A stretch of 64,000 nucleotides of DNA from Pseudomonadota bacterium. Its GTDB lineage: Bacteria > Pseudomonadota > Alphaproteobacteria > Rhodobacterales > Rhodobacteraceae. Shown one piece after another: positions 40,226-51,603 of this stretch. The notes below the pieces were generated by a model that saw only the letters and a program-made list of their open reading frames with translations, did not search any database and had not been told where the DNA came from. The position numbers and the translations under genes were made by a program. The DNA is taken from positions 1 through 64,000 of the forward strand of contig JAKALB010000001.1 of assembly GCA_021813365.1 (NCBI GenBank). Direction: 5' to 3'. How positions within the stretch are numbered: the stretch's first letter is position 1; every line of letters starts with the position of its first letter.

Positions 40226-40899
40226 CCTCGAAGCGCAAGATAGGACAGGAGCGGCAGGAGCGGCAAGCCAAGGATGCTGAAATGGTCGCCCTCGATCCGG
40301 TCGAACAGGCGGATGCCTTCCGATTCGATCTGGTAGGCGCCGACCGAGGCGGAAATCGCCGGCCAGTTCCGGGAAAGATAGGCATCGACCCAGGCGTCGG
40401 AGAATGCGCGCATCGTCATGCGGGCCACCCCGACGTGGCGCCAGACCGGCTCGCCCGCGTCGTAAAGGACGGCGGCCGAGAAGAGGTGATGCGTCTTGCC
40501 GCGCAGGTCCAGCAACTGGGCGCGCGCCTCGCCGGGCGTGGCGGGCCTGGCGAAGACGCGATCGTTCAGGGCGAGGATCTGATCGCAGCCCAGGACCAGG
40601 GCGGCGGGATTCCTGTCGGCGATCTTGCGGGCCTTGGCATCGGCCAGGGCATCGGCCTGATCGCGGGGCTTGGCGCCTTCGGCGGCAAGCGACTGGCGCA
40701 GCATCGCTTCATCGATGCGGGCGGGCCGGATCTCGAACTCAAGGCCCGCGGCCCGCAGCATCTGCTGCCGGGTCACCGAGGACGAGGCCAGGATCAGGGG
40801 GCGGGCCGGTTCGGAGCCCCGAGCCGGGGTTGTGGGCGAATCTGCGGGCAATCCGGTTTTGTTCCTGACGGCGAAATGCGGGGAAAGTGGCACCTGCAC
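40210..40899 (-). CDS. maf: Maf family nucleotide pyrophosphatase
   Basis: LILASSSVTRQQMLRAAGLEF...LVLGCDQIL; exact start uncertain. Confidence 0.88.
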   Translation of the reverse strand: MQVPLSPHFAVRNKTGLPADSPTTPARGSEPARPLILASSSVTRQQMLRAAGLEFEIRPARIDEAMLRQSLAAEGAKPRDQADALADAKARKIADRNPAALVLGCDQILALNDRVFARPATPGEARAQLLDLRGKTHHLFSAAVLYDAGEPVWRHVGVARMTMRAFSDAWVDAYLSRNWPAISASVGAYQIESEGIRLFDRIEGDHFSILGLPLLPLLSYLALRGWIPS

Positions 40900-41227
40900 G
40901 AGAAAGCCGGTTCGGGACGGACATTGTCAAGAAGGCCGGGGCTGGCAGAGGGACCTTGCCCACAGCGGGACAATGCGCGGCTGGGCCCCGTGGATGGATG
41001 TTGATGTCGGGGCAGTTGTGTGGGGAAATCGGGGGTAAACCTGCAGCTTTTTGATATCACAAGGATTTTCATGTGGTGAACTTGGGTGGATTGCCTGTGG
41101 ACCAAGGCCCGGCCTGTGGGAAAGTCTGGGGATCGTCGGCCGATCCCGTTATCCACAGGGCCTACAACATCCTCTTTCCTTATGTCTTCTTTAAGAATCT
41201 ATAGAGGTTGAAGGGAAAGGTTAGGCG
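40900..41227. other. oriC: Candidate chromosomal replication origin (oriC)
   Basis: Perfect DnaA box TTATCCACA at 41149-41157; two-mismatch boxes near 40956, 41019, 41072, 41096, 41115; AT-rich stretches; flanking genes diverge; Caulobacter-like origin synteny. Confidence 0.6.
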
Positions 41228-41704
41228 ATGTGGGACTGGATCGAGACGACGCTGGCGGTTCTGTATCCCTGGGTGAAGGCGCTGCACATCATGTCGGTGA
41301 TCGCCTGGATGGCGGGACTGTTCTATCTGCCGCGATTGTTCGTCTATCACGTCGAGGGGTTGAGGAAGCAGGGTGTGGTGGCGGGCAGCGACATGGATCT
41401 GCTGTTTCAGCACCAGGAGCGGTTGCTGCTGAAGGCGATCATCAATCCGGCGAGTCTTGCGACCTGGGGTTTTGGTCTGTGTCTGGTGTTCACACCGGGC
41501 ATCGTGGACTGGGGATCGGTCTGGCCCTGGACAAAGGCGGCAGGGGTGGTCGGAATGACGCTGTTTCACCACTGGCTGGCGCGGCGGCGGAAGGATTTCG
41601 TGAAGGGCACCAACCGGATCGGCGGGCGAACCTATCGGTTGATGAACGAAGTGCCGACGCTGCTGATGGCGGTGATCGTGCTGTCGGTGGTGCTGAAGTT
41701 CTGA
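41228..41704 (+). CDS. hemJ: Protoporphyrinogen IX oxidase HemJ
   Basis: WVKALHIMSVIAWMAGLFYLPRLFVYH. Confidence 0.93.
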   Translation: MWDWIETTLAVLYPWVKALHIMSVIAWMAGLFYLPRLFVYHVEGLRKQGVVAGSDMDLLFQHQERLLLKAIINPASLATWGFGLCLVFTPGIVDWGSVWPWTKAAGVVGMTLFHHWLARRRKDFVKGTNRIGGRTYRLMNEVPTLLMAVIVLSVVLKF

Positions 41705-41839
41705 GGCAAGGTGGATCGTTGACTTTTTGGCGCGGCGGGCTTAGGTGACAGGCAGCGCGGCCATCCGGCCACAACGCTTTTCTGAGCCATCGCTGAACAT
41801 GGGCCCCGCCGATCCGGCCTGGGCCATCCGGATATTTCC

Positions 41840-43111
41840 ATGACTGTTGAACATCTGAATCTCTCGGACCTGAAGGCCAAGACGCCGGCCGAACTGCTGG
41901 CGATGGCCGAAGAGTGGGAAATCGAGAACGCGCCGTCGATGCGGAAGGGCGAGATGATGTTCTCGCTGTTGAAGGAGCACGCCGAAGAGGGCTGGGAAAT
42001 CGGCGGTGACGGTGTGCTGGAGGTGCTGCAGGACGGGTTCGGCTTTCTGCGCTCGACCTCGGCCAACTATCTGCCGGGCCCGGATGACATCTATGTCAGC
42101 CCGGAGATTCTGCGCCAGTTCAGCCTGCGGACCGGTGATACGGTCGAGGGGCTGATGCAGGCGCCACGCGATGGCGAGCGCTATTTCAGCATCACCAAGG
42201 TGACGCGGATCAACTTTGACGATCCGGAGAAGGCACGGCACAAGGTGCTGTTCGACAACCTGACGCCGCTCTATCCCGATGAGCGGCTGAAGATGGAGAT
42301 CGAGGATCCGACGATCAAGGACCGCTCGGCCCGAATCATCGACCTGATCTCGCCCATCGGCAAGGGCCAGCGGGCGCTGATCGTGGCGCCGCCGCGGACC
42401 GGGAAAACCGTTCTGCTGCAGAACATTGCCCATTCGATCGCGACGAACCATCCCGAATGCTATCTGATCGTGCTGCTGATCGATGAGCGGCCGGAAGAAG
42501 TGACCGACATGCAGCGCAGCGTGAAGGGCGAGGTCATCTCTTCGACCTTCGACGAACCGGCGAGCCGGCATGTGGCGGTGGCCGAAATGGTGATCGAAAA
42601 GGCCAAGCGGCTGGTCGAGCACAAGCGGGATGTGGTGATCCTGCTGGATTCGATCACGCGCCTGGGCCGGGCGTTCAACACCGTGGTGCCGTCGAGCGGC
42701 AAGGTGCTGACCGGGGGTGTCGATGCCAATGCGCTGCAACGGCCGAAGCGGTTCTTTGGTGCGGCGCGCAACATCGAGGAAGGTGGCAGCCTGACGATCA
42801 TTGCCACGGCGCTGATCGACACCGGCAGCCGGATGGATGAAGTGATCTTTGAAGAGTTCAAGGGCACCGGGAACTGCGAAATCGTGCTGGACCGCAAGGT
42901 GGCGGACAAGCGCGTGTTCCCGGCGATGGACATCCTGAAGTCGGGCACGCGGAAGGAGGATCTGCTGGTCGACAAGGCCGATCTGCAGAAGACCTATGTT
43001 CTGCGGCGGATCCTGAACCCGATGGGCACGACGGATGCGATCGAATTCCTGATCTCGAAGCTGAAGCAGACCAAGAGCAACAGCGAATTCTTTGATTCGA
43101 TGAACGCCTGA
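41840..43111 (+). CDS. rho: Transcription termination factor Rho
   Basis: [38 protein letters not shown]. Confidence 0.98.
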   Translation: MTVEHLNLSDLKAKTPAELLAMAEEWEIENAPSMRKGEMMFSLLKEHAEEGWEIGGDGVLEVLQDGFGFLRSTSANYLPGPDDIYVSPEILRQFSLRTGDTVEGLMQAPRDGERYFSITKVTRINFDDPEKARHKVLFDNLTPLYPDERLKMEIEDPTIKDRSARIIDLISPIGKGQRALIVAPPRTGKTVLLQNIAHSIATNHPECYLIVLLIDERPEEVTDMQRSVKGEVISSTFDEPASRHVAVAEMVIEKAKRLVEHKRDVVILLDSITRLGRAFNTVVPSSGKVLTGGVDANALQRPKRFFGAARNIEEGGSLTIIATALIDTGSRMDEVIFEEFKGTGNCEIVLDRKVADKRVFPAMDILKSGTRKEDLLVDKADLQKTYVLRRILNPMGTTDAIEFLISKLKQTKSNSEFFDSMNA

Positions 43112-43139
43112 TCGGCGCCTGGGGCGCCCGAAAGCCGAG

Positions 43140-44429
43140 ATGGACACGATCTATGCCCTGGCCAGCGCCCGCGGTAAGGCGGGTGTGGCGGTCTTCCGGC
43201 TGTCCGGGCCTGCCGCCCGCGGGGCTGCCGAGGCGTTGGTGGGGGTGCTGCCCGCGCCACGCCAGGCAGGTCTGCGACGAATCGTCTGGGATGGCGAGGT
43301 GATCGACGAGGGGCTGGTGCTGGTTTTCCCGGAAGGCGAGAGCTTTACCGGGGAATCGGTGGTCGAGTTGCAGGTGCATGGCAGCGTGGCGGTGATTGCG
43401 GCGCTGAGTCGTGCGCTTGCGGCGCAGACTGGGCTGCGGATGGCCGAACCGGGGGAATTCACCCGGCGGGCATTGCTGAACGGCCGGATGGACCTGGCTC
43501 AGGTGGAAGGGCTGGCGGACCTGATCGACGCTGAAACCGAGGCACAGCGGCGACAGGCAGAGCGGGTGTTGCAGGGCGCCGTGGCCGCGCGGGTGGCGGG
43601 GTGGCGGCAGCTTCTGGTGCGGGCGGCGGCGCTGGTCGAGGCGACGATCGATTTCGTGGATGAGGATGTGCCGGTGGATGTGGCGCCGGAAGTCGGTGAT
43701 CTGCTGGAGCGGCTGAGTGCAGAGCTGCGCGCTGAAATTGCGGGGTCGCGGGTGGCCGAACGGGTGCGTGACGGGTTCGAAGTGGCCATCATCGGGGCGC
43801 CGAACGCTGGAAAATCCACACTTCTCAACGCACTGGCGGGGAGGGAGGTGGCTTTGACATCGGAGATTGCCGGTACGACCCGGGATGTGATCGAAGTTCG
43901 GATGGACCTGGAAGGGCTGCCCGTTACCTTGCTCGACACGGCCGGGCTGCGCGATTCGGATGACCGGCTGGAGGCGATGGGGATGCGTCGGGCGCTGGAG
44001 CGGGCTCAGCGGGCCGATCTGCGCCTGTTCCTGCTGCGCGATCCCGGCGAAGCCCTGCCCCTGGCGGCGCAACCGGGGGATCTGGTGGTGCTGGGCCGCG
44101 CGGATGAACGTGTGGTGCCAGGGATTCCCGGGGTTTCGGGGCTCACGGGACAGGGGCTGGATGATCTGATGCGGGCGATCGGGGCGGAATTGTCGCGGCG
44201 CGCGTTGACTGTCGGGGTGATGGTGCGCGCGCGCCATGCCCAGGCGATGGAGCAAGCCCTGGCGGCCCTGGCGCGGGCCGGCGCGCGATTGCCCAAATTG
44301 CGGGTGGAAACGGAATTTGTTGCGGCCGACCTCTGGGTTGCCATAAGGGCGCTTGATATGCTGGTCGGCAAGGTCGACGTGGAGAATCTGCTGGACGAGA
44401 TATTCTCCAGCTTTTGCATCGGAAAGTAG
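43140..44429 (+). CDS. mnmE: tRNA modification GTPase MnmE
   Basis: [24 protein letters not shown]...[14 protein letters not shown]...FCIGK C-terminus. Confidence 0.97.
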   Translation: MDTIYALASARGKAGVAVFRLSGPAARGAAEALVGVLPAPRQAGLRRIVWDGEVIDEGLVLVFPEGESFTGESVVELQVHGSVAVIAALSRALAAQTGLRMAEPGEFTRRALLNGRMDLAQVEGLADLIDAETEAQRRQAERVLQGAVAARVAGWRQLLVRAAALVEATIDFVDEDVPVDVAPEVGDLLERLSAELRAEIAGSRVAERVRDGFEVAIIGAPNAGKSTLLNALAGREVALTSEIAGTTRDVIEVRMDLEGLPVTLLDTAGLRDSDDRLEAMGMRRALERAQRADLRLFLLRDPGEALPLAAQPGDLVVLGRADERVVPGIPGVSGLTGQGLDDLMRAIGAELSRRALTVGVMVRARHAQAMEQALAALARAGARLPKLRVETEFVAADLWVAIRALDMLVGKVDVENLLDEIFSSFCIGK

Positions 44430-44432
44430 GGG

Positions 44433-44448
44433 TGTTTCACGTGAAACA
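44433..44448. promoter_or_regulatory. parS site (ParB-binding palindrome) 1
   Basis: Perfect TGTTTCACGTGAAACA, matching consensus parS. Confidence 0.95.
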
Positions 44449-46303
44449 TTTCGATGTCGTGGTGATTGGCGGCGGGCATGCCGGGATCGAGGCGGCTTCC
44501 GCCGCGGCCCGGATGGGTGCGCGCACGGCGCTGGTCACGATGCGGGCCGCGGCGATCGGGACGATGAGCTGCAACCCCGCGATCGGCGGGTTGGGCAAGG
44601 GTCATCTGGTGCGTGAGGTCGATGCGCTGGACGGGGTGATGGGTCTGGCGGCGGATGCGGCGGGAATCCAGTTCCGGCTGTTGAACCGCAGCAAGGGGCC
44701 GGCGGTGCAGGGGCCGCGGGCGCAGGCGGATCGCAAGCTTTATCGGCAAGCCGTGCAGAGGCACCTGGCTGCGCAACCGAACCTGACCGTGGTCGAGGGC
44801 GAGGTCACCGACCTGATCTTCGAGGCCGCCGTCTGCCGCGGCGTGGTGTTGAGTGAGGGCAGTGAGGTCCGTTCGGCCTCGGTGGTCCTGACGACGGGAA
44901 CTTTCCTGAACGGAATCATCCATGTTGGCGATCAGCGCCGCCCCGGCGGGCGTGTCGGAGACCCGGCTTCGGAACGCCTGGCACAGCGCCTGCGCGAGGT
45001 CAGTCCGGGCCGTGGCCGGCTGAAGACCGGGACGCCGCCGCGGCTGGACGGGCGAACGATCCGTTGGGATATTCTGGAAAGCCAGGCCGGCGATGCGGAG
45101 CCGGCGATGTTTTCCTTTCTCAGCAGCGGCCCGGTCGTGCGGCAGATCAGCTGCGGCGTGACCGAGACCAACCCGCGCACACATGACATCGTGCGGGCAA
45201 ATCTGAGCCGGTCGGCGATGTTCGGCGGCCATATCGAAGGCGTGGGTCCGCGGTACTGCCCCTCGATCGAGGACAAGGTGGTCCGCTTTGCCGACAAGAC
45301 GGCGCACCAGGTCTTCCTCGAGCCCGAGGGCCTGGATGATTCGACCGTCTATCCGAATGGAATCTCCTCCTCGCTGCCGCTGGAGGTGCAGGAGGCCTAT
45401 GTGCATTCGATCAGGGGGTTGGAGGATGCGGTGATCCTGCAGCCCGCCTATGCCATCGAGTATGATTTCTTCGATCCCCGCGGGCTGAAATCGACGCTGG
45501 AATCGAATTCTGTTGCGGGGCTGTTCCTGGCGGGGCAGATCAACGGCACAACGGGCTACGAAGAGGCGGCGGCGCAGGGTCTGGTGGCGGGCTGCAATGC
45601 GGCGGCCCGGGCGCTTGACCGCGAGACCTGGGCGCCGACACGGCGCGACAGCTATATCGGCGTGATGCTGGACGATCTGTTGAACCGGGGCGTGACAGAG
45701 CCATACCGGATGTTCACATCGCGCGCGGAATACCGGCTGAAATTGCGGGCGGACAACGCCGATCAGCGATTGACCGGGCTAGGGATGCGGCTGGGTCTGG
45801 TTGGGCCGGTGCGATCCGCTGCCTGGCGCAGCAAGGCCGAGGCTTTGGATCGCGCCCGAGCGCTGCTGCAGGCGCAAGCCTTCACGCCGCACGAACTGCA
45901 GAGGCGCGGCATAACGCTCAGCCAGGACGGGATACGCCGGTCGGCCCTGCAATTGCTGGCGCTGCCGGGGATCGAAGAGCACCAGGTGGAGGATCTGGTG
46001 CCGGCACTCGCCGATGTGGCCCCGGAGATTCGTCAGCAGTTGGCCCGGGATGCGCTGTACGAGCAATTCTCCGACCGCCAGGAGCGGGAGTCCGGTGCGC
46101 TGGTGGGGGATGATGACACGATGATTCCGCCCGGTTTCATCTTCCGCGATCTGCCTGGGCTTTCGAACGAACTGCAGGCGAAGCTGGAGCGCCTGCGGCC
46201 TGCGACATTGGGCGCGGCAGGCCGGATCGAGGGCATGACCCCGGCCGCGCTGGCGCTGATCCTGGCACGGGTGCGGCGCCAGGCACGGGTGGCGGCCCAA
46301 TGA
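44441..46303 (+). CDS. mnmG: tRNA uridine-5-carboxymethylaminomethyl synthesis enzyme MnmG
   Basis: (GTG)[25 protein letters not shown]...; GTG start lies inside parS. Confidence 0.96.
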   Translation: MKHFDVVVIGGGHAGIEAASAAARMGARTALVTMRAAAIGTMSCNPAIGGLGKGHLVREVDALDGVMGLAADAAGIQFRLLNRSKGPAVQGPRAQADRKLYRQAVQRHLAAQPNLTVVEGEVTDLIFEAAVCRGVVLSEGSEVRSASVVLTTGTFLNGIIHVGDQRRPGGRVGDPASERLAQRLREVSPGRGRLKTGTPPRLDGRTIRWDILESQAGDAEPAMFSFLSSGPVVRQISCGVTETNPRTHDIVRANLSRSAMFGGHIEGVGPRYCPSIEDKVVRFADKTAHQVFLEPEGLDDSTVYPNGISSSLPLEVQEAYVHSIRGLEDAVILQPAYAIEYDFFDPRGLKSTLESNSVAGLFLAGQINGTTGYEEAAAQGLVAGCNAAARALDRETWAPTRRDSYIGVMLDDLLNRGVTEPYRMFTSRAEYRLKLRADNADQRLTGLGMRLGLVGPVRSAAWRSKAEALDRARALLQAQAFTPHELQRRGITLSQDGIRRSALQLLALPGIEEHQVEDLVPALADVAPEIRQQLARDALYEQFSDRQERESGALVGDDDTMIPPGFIFRDLPGLSNELQAKLERLRPATLGAAGRIEGMTPAALALILARVRRQARVAAQ

Positions 46304-46926
46304 TCAAGGCTTGCGACGATCTTTGCGGTTCGGCCGGCCTGAGCCCGGCCCTGCAGGACCGTCTGCAACAGCTGGTCGATCTGGTGTGCAAGTGGAATGG
46401 GGCGATCAACCTGGTCGCGGCGGCCAGCCTGCCCGACATCTGGCGCCGGCATGTTGCCGACAGCGCACAACTGTTCGATCTTCGCCCAGCCGGTGCACGG
46501 CTTTGGATGGATCTTGGCAGCGGCGGCGGGTTTCCTGGGCTTGTCGTGGGTGTTCTGGCTGCTGAACTGGCGCCGGATCTGCAGGTCGAACTGGTCGATT
46601 CAGACCAGCGAAAATGCGTGTTCCTGCAAATGGCCGTCCAGCAGCTGGGCCTGAAGGCCCGGGTGACGCGGTCGCGCATCGAGGCCCTGACCCCGCGGGG
46701 TGCCGACATTGTTTCGGCCCGTGCGCTGGCCCGCCTGGACCAGCTATGCGCCCTTGCCCTACCACATCTGGCGCCAGGCGGGATTTGCCTTTTTCTGAAG
46801 GGCGCCGGGATCGATGCCGAGGTGATGGCCGCCCGGCGCGCGTATTCCTTCAGCCTGGGCCTGAATCCCAGCCGGACCGACCCCGGCGGCGTTGTGGCCA
46901 AACTGGCGGACCTGTCCCATGTCTGA
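46300..46926 (+). CDS. rsmG: 16S rRNA (guanine527-N7)-methyltransferase RsmG
   Basis: [12 protein letters not shown]...[16 protein letters not shown]. Confidence 0.95.
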   Translation: MIKACDDLCGSAGLSPALQDRLQQLVDLVCKWNGAINLVAAASLPDIWRRHVADSAQLFDLRPAGARLWMDLGSGGGFPGLVVGVLAAELAPDLQVELVDSDQRKCVFLQMAVQQLGLKARVTRSRIEALTPRGADIVSARALARLDQLCALALPHLAPGGICLFLKGAGIDAEVMAARRAYSFSLGLNPSRTDPGGVVAKLADLSHV

Positions 46927-47788
46927 TCTCATGCGTGACCCCGTGCCCGACACCATGTCTGATCCTCTCGCCGATCCGACCCGCTTGACCAAACCGCATA
47001 TCATCGCCATCGCCAACCAGAAGGGTGGCGTCGGCAAGACCACGACCTGCATCAACCTGGCCGCGGCGCTGGTCGAGCGTGGTGCGCGGGTGCTGCTGGT
47101 CGATATCGACCCGCAGGGCAATGCCTCCACGGGCCTCGGCATCGGGGCGAATCAGCGAAAACTGACCTCGTATGACGTCATTCTCGAAAGCGCAGCCATG
47201 GAGGATGTCGTCTTGTCCAGCGACATCGAGGGTCTGCTGATCTGTCCAGGCAGCGCCGATCTTGCCTCGACCGACATCGAACTGGTGGCGAACGAAAAGC
47301 GTAGCTTCCTGCTGCATGATGCCTTGCGGAACCACTCGATCGACAGGTTACGGGTCGATTTCATCCTGATCGACTGTCCGCCCTCCCTGTCATTGCTGAC
47401 GGTGAATGCATTGGTGGCATCGGATGCCGTGCTGATCCCGTTGCAGGCCGAGTTTTTCGCGCTCGAAGGTCTCAGCCAGTTGATGCTGACCATCCGTCAG
47501 GTCCGGCAGAGCGCCAACCCGGGGCTGCGCGTTGAGGGTGTGCTGCTGACCATGCACGACGGGCGCAACCGGCTGAGCCTGCAGGTCGAGGCCGATGCCC
47601 GCGAAACCCTGGGCGATCTGGTCTTCAAGACGATCATCCCCCGCAATGTGCGGCTCAGCGAGGCGCCCAGCTTTGCCAAGCCGATCCTGACCTACGACAG
47701 CAATTCCCGCGGCAGCGAGGCCTATCGTGCGCTGGCGGAAGAAATTCTGGCCAGGCACCCGCTGGCACGCACCAAAGAGGCGACATGA
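46919..47788 (+). CDS. parA: Chromosome partitioning ATPase ParA
   Basis: IIAIANQKGGVGKTTTCINLAAAL...VDIDPQGNASTGLG. Confidence 0.97.
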   Translation: MSDLMRDPVPDTMSDPLADPTRLTKPHIIAIANQKGGVGKTTTCINLAAALVERGARVLLVDIDPQGNASTGLGIGANQRKLTSYDVILESAAMEDVVLSSDIEGLLICPGSADLASTDIELVANEKRSFLLHDALRNHSIDRLRVDFILIDCPPSLSLLTVNALVASDAVLIPLQAEFFALEGLSQLMLTIRQVRQSANPGLRVEGVLLTMHDGRNRLSLQVEADARETLGDLVFKTIIPRNVRLSEAPSFAKPILTYDSNSRGSEAYRALAEEILARHPLARTKEAT

Positions 47789-48717
47789 TGAGCGAACGCA
47801 AACCGGAACGGCGCGGACTGGGACGGGGCCTGTCAGCCCTGATGGCGGATATCCAGGTCAGCCAGCCGGCGGCCGGCGGCGGCTCTCCTGGGGAACAGCG
47901 CGTTGCAATCGAACGGATTTTTCCCAACCCCGACCAGCCGCGCCGGGATTTCTCTCCCGAAGCGCTGGAGGATCTGGCGTCCTCGATCCGGCAGAAGGGC
48001 GTGATTCAGCCGCTGATCGTGAGGCCGCATCCAAACCGCGACGGATTCGAGATCGTCGCGGGCGAGCGGCGCTGGCGTGCCTCGCAGATCGCCGGATTGC
48101 ACGAACTGCCCGTCCTGGTCCGCAATTTCGACGACGGCGAAGTCATCGAGGTTGCGATCATCGAGAATATCCAGCGGGCCGACCTGAATCCGGTGGAAGA
48201 GGCCTGGGCCTATCGCCAGCTGATGGACAAGTTCGGTCACACCCAGGAAAAGCTCGCCGAAGCCCTGGGCAAGAGCCGGAGCCATATCGCCAACACGTTG
48301 CGGCTGTTGAATCTGCCGCAGGATGTGCTGGATCTGCTGCGCAAGGGCAGCCTTACGGCGGGACATGCGCGCGCTCTGGTCCCCTCGCCGCGGGCTTCAG
48401 AACTGGCGCGACAGGTGGTGTCCAGGGGCCTGTCGGTTCGCGAAACCGAACAGCTGGTCCTGGCCCCGTCCAACAAGGGCAAGGGAGGTGCCGGACGGCG
48501 CCGCGGTGAAGGCAAGGATGCCGATACGCTGGCGATCGAAGCGGATCTGTCGGCCAATCTGGGCATGTCGGTGAAGATCGACCATCAGCCGGCGGGCGAA
48601 GGTGGGGTCATCTCGATCCGCTATCTGTCGCTGGCACAGCTGGACGTGTTATGCGAAATCCTGTCGCGGATCGACATGAAGGATATCGGCAACTGGTCAT
48701 CGCGCTCAGGCGAGTAG
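47785..48717 (+). CDS. parB: Chromosome partitioning protein ParB
   Basis: GLGRGLSALMADI...IFPNPDQPRRDFSPEAL...IVAGERRWRA...LGKSRSHIANTLRLL. Confidence 0.97.
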   Translation: MMSERKPERRGLGRGLSALMADIQVSQPAAGGGSPGEQRVAIERIFPNPDQPRRDFSPEALEDLASSIRQKGVIQPLIVRPHPNRDGFEIVAGERRWRASQIAGLHELPVLVRNFDDGEVIEVAIIENIQRADLNPVEEAWAYRQLMDKFGHTQEKLAEALGKSRSHIANTLRLLNLPQDVLDLLRKGSLTAGHARALVPSPRASELARQVVSRGLSVRETEQLVLAPSNKGKGGAGRRRGEGKDADTLAIEADLSANLGMSVKIDHQPAGEGGVISIRYLSLAQLDVLCEILSRIDMKDIGNWSSRSGE

Positions 48718-49905
48718 TCGGGCCAGAACCTGGTTCAGGACCATGCGGCCCCGCGTGGTCGCGTAAAGCTGGGTGCCACAGCACTGCAACAGGCCCATGG
48801 CGATCAACTCGTCCAGCCGGTCTTGCCGCAGCGGCTGCCCGCCCAGTCGGGCATGGCGCGCCAGGTCGATCCCCTCGCGGATCCGCAGCCCCATCAACAG
48901 GAATTCGGTCGCGCGATCTTCTCCGGTCAGCGCCTCGCGCGGGGTTTCGCCGCTGCCAAGCCTGTTGATCCGATCCAGCCAGGCTGCCGGCGCCAGCGGG
49001 CAAGTTGTGGCATGGCGCGTGTCATCCAGGGTCAGACGCCCATGTGCGCCCGGCCCGACTCCCAGGTAGTCGCCAGACTGCCAATAGATCAGGTTGTGCC
49101 GCGATTCCTGCCCCGGCCTGGCGTAGTTCGACACCTCATAGGCCATCAGCCCGGCCAATTCACAGGCTTCCAGCGTATCCAGATACATGTCGGCCGAGAG
49201 ATCTTCGCCCGGCAAGCCGTGCAGCTGGCCGGCGGCAAGCCGACGACCAAAGACCGTCCCGTCCTCGATCGTCAACTGATAGAGCGACAGATGATCCGGT
49301 TGCAGTCGCAGCGCGTCCGCCAGTTCCCTTGCCCAGTCGCCGCGACTCTGGTCCTGCCGGGCATAGATCAGGTCAAATGACACCCGGTCAAAGGTTTCGC
49401 GCGCCACATCCAGCGCCCGCCGGGCCGCCCCCACATCATGCGCCCTCCCCAGTCGCTGCAGGTCGCGATCGTTCAGCGCCTGAACGCCGAGCGAGACCCG
49501 ATTCACTCCAGCCGCACGGAAAGCGCGGAACCGTCCGACCTCGACCGAGCCTGGGTTGGCCTCCAGCGTGATCTCGATGTCATTCGCCGGTGTCCAGCAG
49601 GCCAGCGCAGCCGTAATGACTTCGGCCACGGTTTCCGGGAGCATCAGACTTGGCGTGCCGCCACCGAAATAGATGGTCTTCAGCCGGCGATCCGGCGTTT
49701 CCGCCGCCAGGCGACGGATTTCACTGACATAGGCCCGCGCCCAGGCGGCATGGTCCACTGACGTCGCCACATGGCTGTTGAAATCGCAGTAGGGGCATTT
49801 GCTGACGCAATAGGGCCAATGCAGATACAGCCCGAACCCGCCCGCCTGCCAATCCTGCAACCCATCCCCAGGCCCCCCTCCGGGCCGAACCCCGACGGTC
49901 ATCAT
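48706..49905 (-). CDS. hemW: HemW radical SAM heme chaperone
   Basis: FGLYLHWPYCVSKCPYCDFNSHV; GGGTPSLM. Confidence 0.94.
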   Translation of the reverse strand: MMTVGVRPGGGPGDGLQDWQAGGFGLYLHWPYCVSKCPYCDFNSHVATSVDHAAWARAYVSEIRRLAAETPDRRLKTIYFGGGTPSLMLPETVAEVITAALACWTPANDIEITLEANPGSVEVGRFRAFRAAGVNRVSLGVQALNDRDLQRLGRAHDVGAARRALDVARETFDRVSFDLIYARQDQSRGDWARELADALRLQPDHLSLYQLTIEDGTVFGRRLAAGQLHGLPGEDLSADMYLDTLEACELAGLMAYEVSNYARPGQESRHNLIYWQSGDYLGVGPGAHGRLTLDDTRHATTCPLAPAAWLDRINRLGSGETPREALTGEDRATEFLLMGLRIREGIDLARHARLGGQPLRQDRLDELIAMGLLQCCGTQLYATTRGRMVLNQVLARLLA

Positions 49906-50279
49906 CAGCCCTTGAATGCCGTGACTTCGACCTCGATCTGCATCTCCGGCTGGATCAGCCCGCCGATCACCATCGTCGCCGCCGGTCGAATTGTGCCCAG
50001 GTATTCGTCCAGAACCGGGGTGATTTCCTCAACCAGCGCCCGGTCGGTCACGGTATACTGGACGCGCACGATATCCTCCGGCGCAAAGCCCGCCTCGGCC
50101 AGGACGCGCCAGATCGTTCCGAAACAGTTTCGTGCCTGTTCCGCGGCCGCCGCGGGCATCCGCATCGTTTCGTAATCATAGCCCGTGGTGCCCGACACGA
50201 AGCACCACCCACCCTTCACCACCGCCCGGCTGTAGCCCATCTTCGCCTCGAATGGCGATCCGGTCGATATATGTTTCAC
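49905..50279 (-). CDS. RidA family protein
   Basis: (GTG)[40 protein letters not shown] about 10 nt upstream of a GTG start inside parS. Confidence 0.85.
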   Translation of the reverse strand: MKHISTGSPFEAKMGYSRAVVKGGWCFVSGTTGYDYETMRMPAAAAEQARNCFGTIWRVLAEAGFAPEDIVRVQYTVTDRALVEEITPVLDEYLGTIRPAATMVIGGLIQPEMQIEVEVTAFKG

Positions 50280-50287
50280 GTGAAACA
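50272..50287. promoter_or_regulatory. parS site (ParB-binding palindrome) 2
   Basis: Perfect TGTTTCACGTGAAACA spanning the rdgB stop and ridA start. Confidence 0.95.
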
Positions 50288-50881
50288 AGCCTCCACGAAT
50301 TTGGCGAACGCTTTCGCCCGGTGACTGATCCTGTTCTTTTCCCAGCGGTCCATCTCGCCAAACGTCAACCCATGGCCATCCGGCTGAAACACCGGGTCAT
50401 AGCCATGACCCAGATGGCCGCGCCCCGGCCAGACGATCTGCCCGGCCATCTGCCCTTCAAACACTTCGTCCCGCCCATCCGGCCAGGCCAGAACCAAAGT
50501 GCAGCGAAACTGCGCCCGACGCGGAAAGACCGCCCCCACCGCCTGCAACTCGGCGTTCAGACGCGCCATCGCCCGGCCAAAATCCCGCCCGCCCGGACCT
50601 TCCGCCCAATCGGCGGTGTAAACCCCCGGCGCCCCGCCCAGGGCATCCACCGTCAGCCCCGAATCATCGGCCAGCGTCGGCAACCCGCTGGCCTTCGCCC
50701 CCGCATGCGCCTTGATCCGCGCATTGCCGACGAAAGTCGTCTCCGTCTCCTCCGGCACCCGCAATCCCAGCTCTCCTGCCGACACGACCGCCACCCCGAA
50801 CGGCCTCAGCAGATCCGAGATCTCCTCCAGCTTGCCCGCGTTGTGCGTGGCAATCAGCAGCCGTTCCCCGACCCGGTTCAC
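50276..50881 (-). CDS. rdgB: Non-canonical purine NTP pyrophosphatase RdgB/HAM1
   Basis: [18 protein letters not shown]...[28 protein letters not shown]. Confidence 0.95.
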   Translation of the reverse strand: MNRVGERLLIATHNAGKLEEISDLLRPFGVAVVSAGELGLRVPEETETTFVGNARIKAHAGAKASGLPTLADDSGLTVDALGGAPGVYTADWAEGPGGRDFGRAMARLNAELQAVGAVFPRRAQFRCTLVLAWPDGRDEVFEGQMAGQIVWPGRGHLGHGYDPVFQPDGHGLTFGEMDRWEKNRISHRAKAFAKFVEACFT

Positions 50882-51603
50882 AGCCCCGCCGCCGACAGCG
50901 CCGCCTTCTGGGCTTCGACCAGGCTGGCAACACCCCGCTCGGCAAGATCAAGCAACTGCGCCATCTCCTCCCGCGCAAATGTTGCACCCTCCGCCGACAT
51001 CTGCACCTCGATCAGCCGACCCTTCCCGGTCATCACGAAATTCCCGTCAGTGCCCGCCACCGAATCCTCGGCATAATCCAGGTCCAGCACCGGCTGCCCG
51101 GCATAGATCCCGCAGCTGACCGCCGCCACGTGATCCAGCACAGGTTCCGAAAGAATCAACCCGGACTTCCGCAGCTTCGCAATCGCCAACCGCAGCGCAA
51201 CCCAACCCCCGGTGATCGAGGCACAGCGCGTGCCACCATCCGCCTGGATCACATCGCAGTCCACCACGATCTGCCGCTCGCCCAGCGCGCTGCGATCCAC
51301 CCCCGCGCGCAGCGCCCGCCCGATCAGCCGCTGGATTTCCTGCGTGCGCCCCGATTGCTTCCCGGCCGCCGCCTCGCGCCTGGTACGACTGTTCGTGGCT
51401 CGCGGCAACATGCCATATTCGGCCGTCACCCAACCCAGGCCCGAACCCTTCAGGAACGGCGGCGGCTTGTCCTCCACACTGGCCGAGCACAGCACATGCG
51501 TGTGACCGACCTTGATCAGGCACGAACCCTCCGCATGTTTCATGACGTCGATCTCGATCGACACGCTGCGCAATTCATTCAATTCCCGACCCGAAGGACG
51601 CAT
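50878..51603 (-). CDS. rph: Ribonuclease PH
   Basis: [17 protein letters not shown]...[17 protein letters not shown]...[14 protein letters not shown]. Confidence 0.97.
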   Translation of the reverse strand: MRPSGRELNELRSVSIEIDVMKHAEGSCLIKVGHTHVLCSASVEDKPPPFLKGSGLGWVTAEYGMLPRATNSRTRREAAAGKQSGRTQEIQRLIGRALRAGVDRSALGERQIVVDCDVIQADGGTRCASITGGWVALRLAIAKLRKSGLILSEPVLDHVAAVSCGIYAGQPVLDLDYAEDSVAGTDGNFVMTGKGRLIEVQMSAEGATFAREEMAQLLDLAERGVASLVEAQKAALSAAGL

